This document shows positions 7,216 through 13,651 of a DNA stretch of 14,534 bases, piece by piece (positions within the stretch are counted from its first letter, which is position 1; each line of letters begins with the position of its first letter). The position numbers were made by a program, and so were the translations under genes. The stretch spans positions 1 through 14,534 of the forward strand of contig CAZESH010000085.1 in NCBI GenBank assembly GCA_964514665.1. Direction: 5' to 3'. This DNA comes from CAZESH01 sp964514665. GTDB taxonomy: Bacteria > Bacillota > Bacilli > Paenibacillales > KCTC-25726. The notes under the pieces are model-generated. The model ran no database searches, was not told the DNA's origin, and worked only from the letters and a program-made list of their open reading frames with translations.

Positions 7216-7344
7216 TACCGCCACCTCTTTCATCTTAACTTTAATTTAATTCCAGAATAGCGTAAAAATCTTAACAAAGTATTACGAAATACATAAATCG
7301 GTTATCAACAGTCCACACATTTATCCGTCCAATCCAAGCATAAA

Positions 7345-7371
7345 ACCGCATGGAAGCATAAACATGCATTA
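7345..7371 (+). promoter_or_regulatory. Sigma-K-like promoter of the first YjcZ-like gene
   Basis: AC at 7345-7346 is followed by 16 bases and CATGCATTA at 7363-7371. This matches the B. subtilis mother-cell sigma-K pattern AC-N16-CATANNNTA except for one base. The start codon lies 26 bases downstream. On its own the match is modest, but the second paralogue has the same layout. Confidence 0.45.
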
Positions 7372-7397
7372 GTCCGAACGGAGGGAGGAAATCAGGC

Positions 7398-7511
7398 ATG
7401 GCATATTCATGCGCAGAAGGAGCAGCAGTTGGAGGATTTACAACAGCCGGTGGTATTTTGGTTCTTTTCATTTTGTTGGTTATTGTTGGAGGAGTTGCCT
7501 TTTTTGTGTAA
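7398..7511 (+). CDS. YjcZ-family small sporulation protein (copy 1)
   Basis: A 37-residue protein. The first 19 residues are rich in Gly and Ala (with Cys5), and ILVLFILLVIVGGVAFFV forms one hydrophobic helix at the C terminus. This Gly-rich-head plus LxxLFILLxIVG layout is characteristic of the YjcZ/sporulation protein family of Bacillales, small proteins of the spore or mother-cell membrane with no known reaction. A strong GGAGGGAGGAA site precedes the ATG, a sigma-K-like promoter lies upstream and a terminator directly follows, so the gene is monocistronic. It is a clear paralogue of the next gene, sharing MAY, VGGFTT and ILVLFILLVIV. Confidence 0.82.
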   Translation: MAYSCAEGAAVGGFTTAGGILVLFILLVIVGGVAFFV

Positions 7512-7530
7512 GGTAAAGGCATTTTCAATA

Positions 7531-7568
7531 AATCCCCTGGGACGGCTCCGGGGGATTTTTATTTTTTG
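7531..7568 (+). terminator. Intrinsic terminator after YjcZ-like copy 1
   Basis: A ten-pair stem (7531-7540 with 7548-7557, one T-G pair) closes a 7-base loop and is followed by a run of T interrupted by one A. It ends the first small gene and separates it from the promoter of the second. Confidence 0.85.
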
Positions 7569-7599
7569 GGCATCAGTCACGAAAACATCTCAAGTCCAC

Positions 7600-7626
7600 A
7601 CTTGTTTGCACTGTTTACATATATTA
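7600..7626 (+). promoter_or_regulatory. Sigma-K-like promoter of the second YjcZ-like gene
   Basis: AC at 7600-7601, a 16-base spacer and CATATATTA at 7618-7626 match the B. subtilis sigma-K consensus AC-N16-CATANNNTA with no mismatch. The TTG start is 31 bases further on. Vegetative-type hexamers nearby have poor spacing. Confidence 0.55.
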
Positions 7627-7657
7627 TTTAAGACCTAGTCGAAGGGAGGAAACAAAC

Positions 7658-7777
7658 TTGGCATATGCAGGTGGAGCAGGTAGCTGTAGCTGTGCGGTAG
7701 GTGGATTCACTACCACTGGTGTAATCTTGGTTCTCTTCATTCTGTTGGTTATCGTATCCCGTGCTTGGGGAATTTAA
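7658..7777 (+). CDS. YjcZ-family small sporulation protein (copy 2)
   Basis: A 39-residue protein starting with TTG after the strong site GAAGGGAGGAAAC. It has a Gly/Ala/Cys head (Cys10 and Cys12), then VGGFTTTGVILVLFILLVIVS as a single hydrophobic helix and a short basic tail RAWGI. It is homologous along most of its length to the 37-residue neighbour, but its head carries an extra CSC segment and its tail differs, so the duplication is not recent. It is too short for ordinary ORF length cut-offs and easily missed. Likely expressed late in sporulation, judging from the promoter. Function unknown. Confidence 0.82.
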   Translation: MAYAGGAGSCSCAVGGFTTTGVILVLFILLVIVSRAWGI

Positions 7778-7841
7778 AATCTAAAATGGGGCCGACTCTC
7801 GGGCACAGAACCTGACGATCCAGTCCCGAATTAGGAACGGC

Positions 7842-7886
7842 AAAGCCTCCAAACCACTTTCGGTGGTTTTGGAGGCTTTCTTTTGT
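7842..7886 (+). terminator. Intrinsic terminator after YjcZ-like copy 2
   Basis: A long stem (7842-7857 with 7863-7879; sixteen pairs and one bulged T) closes a TTTCG loop, followed by CTTTTGTT. The A-rich 5' side means the hairpin could also work on the other strand. It starts 64 bases after the copy 2 stop. Confidence 0.85.
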
Positions 7887-7943
7887 TGACTCAGCTTAGT
7901 CCCACGCAGGCAGCAGTCAGCAATACCGTGCGTTTGCCATGCG

Positions 7944-8105
7944 CTCCAATGCTGTGCGTTCCAATGCCGAAAATCGAAATAGCAGCAGCTCCGGTGCGAG
8001 AGATGAACGCTCGAATGCCGAAAACCGGAATAAGAGGAGGCGCGAGCACGGACGACATGGCTTCCAATGCCGAAAATCGAAATAGCAGCAATCCCGGTGC
8101 AGAGT
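7944..8105. repeat. Degenerate tandem repeat, period 51-52 bp
   Basis: A core beginning TCCAATGCCGAAAATCGAAA recurs with starts near 7959, 8010 and 8062; the middle copy has several substitutions. Bases 7959-7987 and 8062-8090 are identical over 29 positions, and the resemblance continues through a CCGGTGC segment. A truncated unit (CTCCAATGCT) lies at 7944. The 51- and 52-base spacings change the reading frame, so this is not a coding repeat. Spacers are not conserved as in CRISPR and the repeats are diverged. Confidence 0.7.
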
Positions 8106-8175
8106 GTGCATGGCTATCGGTATCGCATACAGCTCGGATATTCCAACTCTTTTATTGGAAAGCGCCTTCAATCTT

Positions 8176-8444
8176 TCAATGCCTCATCCTGGAGGGCGGC
8201 ACCCCGATCCATTTGTTGAATACCCGGTTGAAGTAAGATTGATCGTAATATCCGAGATATTCGGAGATATCTTTAATGGTCATTTTGGTATTGCGATCGC
8301 GGCATTGAAAAGAAGTTCTCCTCTTTCCGCTTCCAGACTTTCATTGCCGATCCAGTAGAGCACTTTGCCCTGAGTGATCAAGGCCAGCGTATTGTAGCCT
8401 TTGGTTTTGTACCATATTGGAGTGATATCATAAGACACCTTCAA
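8176..8444 (-). pseudogene. Remnant of an AraC-family regulator with internal deletion and frameshift
   Basis: Read on the minus strand from a TTG at 8444, about 50 residues resemble the N-terminal sensor (cupin) part of AraC-family proteins: ITPIWYKTKGYNTLALITQG then KVLYWIGNESLEAERGELLF. That frame stops at 8280-8282. In another frame the sequence resumes with RNTKMTIKDISEYLGYYDQS and YFNRVFNKWIGVPPSRMRH, ending at a TGA (8176-8178). This is the classic second helix-turn-helix and C-terminus of the AraC family. A normal member has about 280 residues, so roughly 200 central ones are lost and the junction near 8290-8310 is out of frame. It lies divergently upstream of the ABC importer, where a regulator would be expected. 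It cannot make a functional protein as it stands. Confidence 0.8.
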
Positions 8445-8704
8445 GGTTTATCACTTGCGCATCCCCCCAAAATAATTTTGTTGAAATCATATTGTTGAAT
8501 TGTACAAACTTTGATGGCTTATAAATTCCCAATTTTACCACTTTTGATATGATAGAACTATTATTAAACGATTTATTGAATATTTCAACTTAATTTTTTG
8601 CAATTTGTTTATGATATTTTTTTAAAAATTGAAAAAAGTTTAAGGATTAAGAAGTGCATAACCTGCATAAATTATTTTAAACGGCTTTCTTGGCGGTTTT
8701 GAAT

Positions 8705-8718
8705 GGTAACCGCTTACA
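8705..8718 (+). promoter_or_regulatory. cre-like CcpA operator 1
   Basis: GGTAACCGCTTACA matches 13 of 14 positions of the Bacillota catabolite-response consensus TGWAANCGNTNWCA; only the first base differs. It lies about 130 bases before the binding-protein start, in a plausible promoter region, which suggests repression by CcpA when preferred sugars are present. Confidence 0.55.
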
Positions 8719-8794
8719 TAAAATATGCGCATGATCGATTTACCAGGGAATGTATATTTGGGGATAACGTCCAATGACGTGCCTCTAAATATAG

Positions 8795-8822
8795 CAAATG
8801 AAATCAAAAGCGGTTTCATTTG
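8795..8822 (+). promoter_or_regulatory. Palindrome with second cre-like site
   Basis: CAAATGAAA (8795-8803) and TTTCATTTG (8814-8822) are perfect inverted arms of 9 bases around a 10-base centre. Bases 8805-8818 inside it match 12 of 14 cre positions. It ends 13 bases before the ribosome site GGAGGGG. It may be an operator (CcpA or another dimeric repressor) or, if transcribed, a leader hairpin near the ribosome site. Confidence 0.5.
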
Positions 8823-8847
8823 TAAATAGAATAATGGAGGGGTTTAA

Positions 8848-10686
8848 ATGAAGCTCAAAAAAGCTATCGGTCTGATCTTCGTCTTTGTCCTTGCCGTGAC
8901 TTCGCTTCTGGCAGGCTGCAGCAAAGTCCAACCGCCGTCCACATCCGCCACACAGAGCGCCCAAGCGACAAGCGAACCGTCGAGCGAGCCGTCGAAACAG
9001 CCCGAAGCAAGTCAACCGGCGCAGACGACGGGGGCCACGCAAACACCTAGAAACGAAACGATGTACATGAATGGTTTGCAGTGGGGAGCACCCACGAACT
9101 TCAACCTGTTGAGCGGAAATCCGGCTTTCCCGATCAACTACGGGAACTCCAGGGAGCTGATCTATGAAACGCTGTTCATGATCAATATGCTCGACGGAAA
9201 GCTCGAGCCACTGCTTGGCACCAGCTACAAGTGGACCGATGACAAGACGCTGAGAATCGAGCTGAACAAGGATGCGAAATGGAGCGACGGAAAACCTTTT
9301 ACTTCGGATGACGTTGTATACACCTATAAGTTGGGCAAGAAGTACAGCATCAACTGGAGCAGTTACTGGACTTACATTGATGATGTTGTCGCTGACGGAC
9401 CCAACGCCGTCAACATCAAGTTGAATCCGACCAATCCCAACAAGCTGACCGTGCTCGACAGCATAGAGCTGATCCCGATGCTGCCCAAACATATCTGGGA
9501 AGCCATCGAAACGAAAGACAACAACGATCTGGCAAACATCCGCAAGGAAGTCAATGCCGATCCTGTAGGCACGGGACCTTACAAAATGTATTTCTACAAT
9601 GACCAAAGAATCACCGTTGTAAGGGACGACAATTATTGGGGCAAAGCGCTGTTCGGCAAGCTTCCCGCTCCCAAATACATTTCCCATGTCATTTACAAAG
9701 ACAACGCTTCGGGCGACCTTGCCTTCAAGAGCGGTCAAGTCGACGTGTCGCAGCAGTTCACGCCTCAGGTATGGAATATGTGGAAGGGTGGAGCTCCCGT
9801 CAAGACTTATCTGAAGAATGCGCCTTACTATTTGCCCGGCTCGATGCCTTCGATCTTCTTCAATATGTCCAAGAAGGGACTCGACAACCCGGATGTAAGA
9901 AGAGCCATCGCCATGAGCATCGATTATAAGAAGGTTTCCGATCTCGCGATGAGCGGCTACTCGGCGCCGATGAGCCCGTCATTGACACTCCAATCTCCTT
10001 CGGAAATGAAATATGTCGACCAGAACGCGATCAAGCCGCTGCAATGGACGACTGATGTAAAAGCCGCCAATGCGCTGCTTGACAAGATCGGCGCGAAAAA
10101 AGGAAAAGACGGCATTCGCGTGTTGAACGGAACAAGGCTTGGACCGTATGATATTGAATGTCCTTACGGATGGTCCGACTGGAATGCTTCGCTGGAGATC
10201 GTCGCCCAGAGTGCGAAAGCGATCGGTATCGAAATTCGCACGAAATTCCCGGAAGCTCCGGTTTGGACCAATGACCTGCAGACAGGCAAATTCGACATTA
10301 TCATGAATACTCCGGCCGGCGGCGTCAGCCCGAGCCAGCCGTGGAACCGGGCAAGAACGATCATGTATTCCAAAGGCGTTGCGCCTGTGGGAGAAATGGC
10401 GTTCTGGAACTGGGGCAGATATAAAAACCCGAAAGCCGACGAGATTATCGACAAAATTCCGAGCGTTTCGGATGAGGCGCAATTAAAAACGATGTATACG
10501 GATCTGACCAAAATATGGCTGACCGACATTCCTTCCATTCCGCTGATGTATCGGCCATGGGAATTCTATACCATCAATGAATCCGTTTGGAAAGGATTCC
10601 CCGTTGAAGGAGACGGCAGCAACATTCCGCCGCAAATCGCGATCGATGGAGCCGGCGTGAAGGCCTTGTATCAGATTCATAATTAA
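8848..10686 (+). CDS. ABC importer family 5 solute-binding lipoprotein, oligosaccharide-type candidate
   Basis: A 612-residue extracellular lipoprotein that captures the substrate for the adjacent permeases. Its signal peptide ends in the lipobox LLAG-Cys24, then a linker of about 45 residues rich in Ser, Thr, Gln, Glu and Pro tethers the domain. The SBP_bac_5 fold begins near residue 70, with ELIYETLF, KDAKWSDGKPFTSDDVVYTY, a VGTGPY motif, NAPYYLPGS (324-332), PDVRRAIAMSIDY and ECPYGWSDW (437-445). The NAPY-LP and ECPYGW segments recall, from memory, the Thermotoga cellobiose/oligosaccharide-binding branch rather than OppA or DppA. The start has GGAGGGG at 8836-8842. It leads the operon, behind cre-like sites, and a hairpin follows. 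A peptide substrate remains possible. Confidence 0.88.
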   Translation: MKLKKAIGLIFVFVLAVTSLLAGCSKVQPPSTSATQSAQATSEPSSEPSKQPEASQPAQTTGATQTPRNETMYMNGLQWGAPTNFNLLSGNPAFPINYGNSRELIYETLFMINMLDGKLEPLLGTSYKWTDDKTLRIELNKDAKWSDGKPFTSDDVVYTYKLGKKYSINWSSYWTYIDDVVADGPNAVNIKLNPTNPNKLTVLDSIELIPMLPKHIWEAIETKDNNDLANIRKEVNADPVGTGPYKMYFYNDQRITVVRDDNYWGKALFGKLPAPKYISHVIYKDNASGDLAFKSGQVDVSQQFTPQVWNMWKGGAPVKTYLKNAPYYLPGSMPSIFFNMSKKGLDNPDVRRAIAMSIDYKKVSDLAMSGYSAPMSPSLTLQSPSEMKYVDQNAIKPLQWTTDVKAANALLDKIGAKKGKDGIRVLNGTRLGPYDIECPYGWSDWNASLEIVAQSAKAIGIEIRTKFPEAPVWTNDLQTGKFDIIMNTPAGGVSPSQPWNRARTIMYSKGVAPVGEMAFWNWGRYKNPKADEIIDKIPSVSDEAQLKTMYTDLTKIWLTDIPSIPLMYRPWEFYTINESVWKGFPVEGDGSNIPPQIAIDGAGVKALYQIHN

Positions 10687-10696
10687 TTGATTGGCA

Positions 10697-10745
10697 AGGC
10701 CTATATCCGGACGATTGCAAGTTAACCGGATATAGGCCTCTTTTC
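10697..10745 (+). terminator. Intercistronic hairpin (partial terminator or mRNA stabiliser)
   Basis: A perfect 14-pair stem (10697-10710 with 10726-10739) around a 15-base loop, followed by CTTTTC, lies between the binding-protein gene and the first permease. Such hairpins typically let some transcripts stop or protect the upstream mRNA, so the binding protein is made in excess of the membrane parts. I see no clear new promoter before the permease. Confidence 0.7.
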
Positions 10746-10792
10746 AAAAACGATTGCGGATTTTTCATCATTGTATCGGGGGTGTGCCGATT

Positions 10793-11803
10793 TTGAATGC
10801 TTATTCCAAATATTTTATTAAAAAATCCATGTGGTACCTTCTCACGCTTATCATCGCGATAGGCTTGAATTTCATTTTGCCCAGGCTGATCAGGGGCAAT
10901 CCCGTCAGCATGATTGTGTCTCAGGTGACACAGGGGATGACGGACAGCGATTCGATCAAAAAAGTGTATGAAACGTTCATGAAGGAATTCGGTGTAGACA
11001 AGCCGCTGGGCGTCCAGTTTTGGATTTATCTCAAGAACCTGGTGACCGGCAATTTGGGCACCTCGTTTGGCCTTTATCCGAAGAAAGTCACAGATATCCT
11101 TGCTTCCGCCGTACCCTGGACGGTAGCCCTGCAGCTTCCGGCGATCGTGACCGGCTGGATTGTGGGGAATGTGCTCGGTGCTGTGGCCGCCTACAAAAAA
11201 GGCATTTTCGACAAAGTGGTATTTCCCACTGCCTTGTTTATCAATTCGATTCCGTTTTTTACCTTGGCCATTATCATGCTTTATCTCTTTGGTCTGACTT
11301 TAAAATGGTTTCCGATATCGGGAGGCTACAATTTTCAGATGGTGCCGAATCTGAGTTTCGATTTTATCGCTTCTGTACTAAGGCATTACACGCTGCCTTT
11401 TCTGTCGATCGTCTTGGTCACAATCGGCGGGCAAGCCATTGGCATGCGGGAAATGTCGATTTACGAGCTGAATGCGGATTATGTGCTGTACAGCAAATTG
11501 CTCGGTATCCGCGATTCAAGGGTAACGAGATATGTGTTTAAGAACGCGATGCTGCCGCAGATCACCGGACTCGCCCTTTCCATCGGCACGATGGTCGGCG
11601 GATCGCTGATCAGCGAGATCGTCTTCAGCTATCCCGGCATCGGCACTTGGCTGTTTACCGCCATCAGGCAGTTGGACTATCCCCTGATATCCGGCTGTAC
11701 ACTGCTCATCGCCATTTCCGTGCTGTTGGCCAATTTTACCATAGAAATCATATACGGGTTCGTCGATCCGAGGATCAAGGCCGCTCAAATGGAGGAGAAC
11801 TGA
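10793..11803 (+). CDS. ABC importer permease 1 (DppB/OppB-like)
   Basis: An integral membrane permease of 336 residues with about six helices, the BPD_transp_1 fold. Near the N terminus, after the first helix, comes the LPRLIRGNP segment typical of the DppB group, then a long extracytoplasmic loop. FGVDKPLGVQFWIYLKNLVTGNLGTSF is the family hallmark before the second helix. The ATPase-contacting loop is around ADYVLYSKLLGIRDSRVTRYVFKNAMLP, and the protein ends EIIYGFVDPRIK as family members do. The start is a TTG with GGGGGTG 8 bases upstream (10778-10784). A TTG at 10754 would add 13 residues but has no ribosome site. The stop is one base before the next gene, indicating coupled translation of the permease pair. 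Confidence 0.92.
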   Translation: MNAYSKYFIKKSMWYLLTLIIAIGLNFILPRLIRGNPVSMIVSQVTQGMTDSDSIKKVYETFMKEFGVDKPLGVQFWIYLKNLVTGNLGTSFGLYPKKVTDILASAVPWTVALQLPAIVTGWIVGNVLGAVAAYKKGIFDKVVFPTALFINSIPFFTLAIIMLYLFGLTLKWFPISGGYNFQMVPNLSFDFIASVLRHYTLPFLSIVLVTIGGQAIGMREMSIYELNADYVLYSKLLGIRDSRVTRYVFKNAMLPQITGLALSIGTMVGGSLISEIVFSYPGIGTWLFTAIRQLDYPLISGCTLLIAISVLLANFTIEIIYGFVDPRIKAAQMEEN

Positions 11804-11804
11804 T

Positions 11805-12641
11805 ATGAGTCAGTCCGTGCGAATTCTGATAAAGTCACCCAAGTTTCTGTTCGGAGCAGTCGTTTTCCTCTTGACGCTCGCACTGGTTATCATTTATCCG
11901 CTGATCAACCGAAATGATCCGTTGGCTATGGTGGCGCTCGCTTTTCAGCCTCCTGGCGGCGGTTTGCTTCTGGGCTCGGACAATTTTGGACGGGATTTAT
12001 TCCTGGAGCTGATCTACGGCATCCGCACCTCGATTCGGGTAGGGTTGGTTGCCGGTATATGCGCCACGGTGATCGGACTGATTATCGGCCTTACTTCCGG
12101 CTACATCGGGGGATTGGTCGACAACGTGCTTACGGCGGTTACCAATATGTTCATCGTGATTCCGTCCTTCATCATTTTGATCCTGATATCGGTCAGCATC
12201 AATTCTCGCAGCGCATTAATCACCGCGATCATCATCGGCATTACAAGCTGGCCGTGGACGGCAAGGGCGGTACGCGCGCAGACGACCTCGCTCAGGAACA
12301 GGGATCATGTGAATATCGCCAAAATCTCCGGACACAGCACATCCCGGATCATTATTTCCGAAATATTTCCTTATATCGCATCCTACGTTGTGATGGCTTT
12401 TATTTTGCAGATCGCTTCCGGCATTCTCTCCGAGGCGTCCATTTCCATGCTGGGCTTGGGGCCGTACAATACGATTTCGCTCGGCATCATCATGAACTGG
12501 GCGCTCATTTTTGAAGCGCCGGTAGCCGGTGCCTGGTGGGCCTTCATTCCCGCGGCGGTGGCGATTGCGATCATTACCTTCTCACTCTATATGATGAATA
12601 CCGGGATGGATGAAATTTTCAATCCCAAAATAAGGAGCTAG
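11805..12641 (+). CDS. ABC importer permease 2 (DppC/OppC-like)
   Basis: The second membrane subunit, 278 residues, forms the heterodimeric channel with permease 1. It has an N-terminal helix (LFGAVVFLLTLALVIIYPLI), the DppC-group signature LLGSDNFGRDLFLELIYGIRTSIRVGL, about five further helices, and the ATPase-coupling loop SWPWTARAVRAQTTSLRNRDHVNIAKISGHS. It ends with MMNTGMDEIFNPKIRS, matching the NxxGDxLRDxLDP region of the family, though less acidic. The ribosome site GGAGGAG at 11791-11797 is within the end of permease 1, and the gap is one base. The short length (no N-terminal OPP extension) is normal for DppC-type members. Confidence 0.92.
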   Translation: MSQSVRILIKSPKFLFGAVVFLLTLALVIIYPLINRNDPLAMVALAFQPPGGGLLLGSDNFGRDLFLELIYGIRTSIRVGLVAGICATVIGLIIGLTSGYIGGLVDNVLTAVTNMFIVIPSFIILILISVSINSRSALITAIIIGITSWPWTARAVRAQTTSLRNRDHVNIAKISGHSTSRIIISEIFPYIASYVVMAFILQIASGILSEASISMLGLGPYNTISLGIIMNWALIFEAPVAGAWWAFIPAAVAIAIITFSLYMMNTGMDEIFNPKIRS

Positions 12642-12643
12642 CC

Positions 12644-13651
12644 ATGGGAAAAAATATACTGGAAGTACATGGATTGAAAACCTACTATAGAACGAGATTG
12701 AAGGAGCATGTGTACGCCGTCGATGATGTCGATTTTGTGCTCGAGGAAGGCAAAACGCTGGGAATATCCGGCGAATCGGGATGCGGCAAGTCAACGCTGG
12801 CCCTGAGTCTGATGGGGTTTTATTTTCCGCCGCTTTTCTATAAGAACGGTTCGATTATTCTTAACGGGATTGACATTATGAAGCTCAATAAGGAGCAGCT
12901 GCGCTCCAAAATTCTCGGCAGGGAAATCGCCTATATCCCTCAAGCGGCGATGAACGCCTTGAACCCGACCTTGAAAATCATTCGTTTTATTGAAGATATC
13001 ATGAAGGAGCATCGGCCTGAGTTAAGCAAAAAGCAGGTTTGGCAAATGGCGGCCGAACGTTTTGAGACGTTGAATCTTTCGCCCCAAGTGCTGAATTCGT
13101 TCCCGAACGAATTGTCTGGCGGCATGAAGCAGCGGACCGTGATTGCGATCTCCACGATTTTGAATCCGAAGGTGCTGATTGCCGATGAACCGACCTCCGC
13201 GCTTGATGTAACCTCGCAGAAAGCCGTGATCAAGCTGATGAAGGATCTGCTCCAGAAGCAGTTTATTAAATCGCTTGTATTCATCACCCACGAGCTTCCG
13301 CTGTTGTATCATGTCACCGATGACATCATGGTGATGTACGCCGGCGAGATCGTCGAACGGGGCACGGCGCAGCAGATGATCTTCGATCCCGTGCATCCTT
13401 ACACGAAAAAGCTGATGGGATCGATCATTGTTCCCGAGGAAGGCATGAAGGAGCACAAGCTGGCGGCGATTCCGGGAGCACCGCCCAATCTGAAGCAGGT
13501 GCCGGCGGGCTGCAGATTTTCCGACAGGTGCTCCTATGTTCAGGAGCAATGCAAGCAGGGGAAAATCGAAGACCGATCGGAGGGTGGCCGCATGTACCGA
13601 TGCCTTTTCGATATCAGAACGTTAAAGGAGTGGTATGCCAGTGAGCAGTAA
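12644..13651 (+). CDS. ABC importer ATPase 1 (DppD/OppD-like)
   Basis: A cytoplasmic ATPase subunit of 335 residues. Walker A GESGCGKST (43-51), Q-loop Gln100 in YIPQAAMNALNP, signature LSGGMKQR (157-164), Walker B VLIADE (177-182) and switch His216 in FITHE are all intact, so it should hydrolyse ATP. After residue 230 comes the oligopeptide/dipeptide C-terminal domain with HPYTKKLMGSI, PGAPPNL and the four cysteines 290, 296, 303 and 320, the conserved Cys-rich element that binds metal or an Fe-S cluster in some relatives. ATG follows AAGGAGCTAGCC, directly after permease 2. Its end overlaps ATPase 2 by about 17 bases. Confidence 0.94.
   Translation: MGKNILEVHGLKTYYRTRLKEHVYAVDDVDFVLEEGKTLGISGESGCGKSTLALSLMGFYFPPLFYKNGSIILNGIDIMKLNKEQLRSKILGREIAYIPQAAMNALNPTLKIIRFIEDIMKEHRPELSKKQVWQMAAERFETLNLSPQVLNSFPNELSGGMKQRTVIAISTILNPKVLIADEPTSALDVTSQKAVIKLMKDLLQKQFIKSLVFITHELPLLYHVTDDIMVMYAGEIVERGTAQQMIFDPVHPYTKKLMGSIIVPEEGMKEHKLAAIPGAPPNLKQVPAGCRFSDRCSYVQEQCKQGKIEDRSEGGRMYRCLFDIRTLKEWYASEQ

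Larger units (their letters stand above)
7778..8175. other. Gene-free stretch with terminator and degenerate repeats
   Basis: No convincing gene is seen here on either strand. It holds the terminator of YjcZ-like copy 2 and then a tandem repeat of about 51 bp. The short open frames through the repeat give repetitive peptides without ribosome sites, so I do not call them. From about 8115 to 8175 I see nothing recognisable. Confidence 0.6.
8445..8847. other. AT-rich regulatory leader of the ABC importer operon
   Basis: No gene is visible. The stretch from about 8465 to 8690 is far richer in A and T than the surrounding genes. It probably holds the importer promoter, but I cannot choose one: weak pairs include TTGAAT (8576-8581) with TGCAAT (8599-8604), 17 apart, and TTGAAT (8699-8704) with AAATAT (8721-8726), 16 apart. 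The second would place a cre-like site between its two hexamers. Two cre-like sites and a palindrome near the start codon are listed separately. Confidence 0.55.

Noticed and set aside
7944..8105. CRISPR array
   Set aside because: Only three diverged units without uniform repeats or distinct spacers, and no cas gene in the window.
7883..8236. Short open frames on both strands through the 51-bp repeats
   Set aside because: They have no ribosome site, the repeat period is not a constant multiple of three, and the peptides are merely repetitive.
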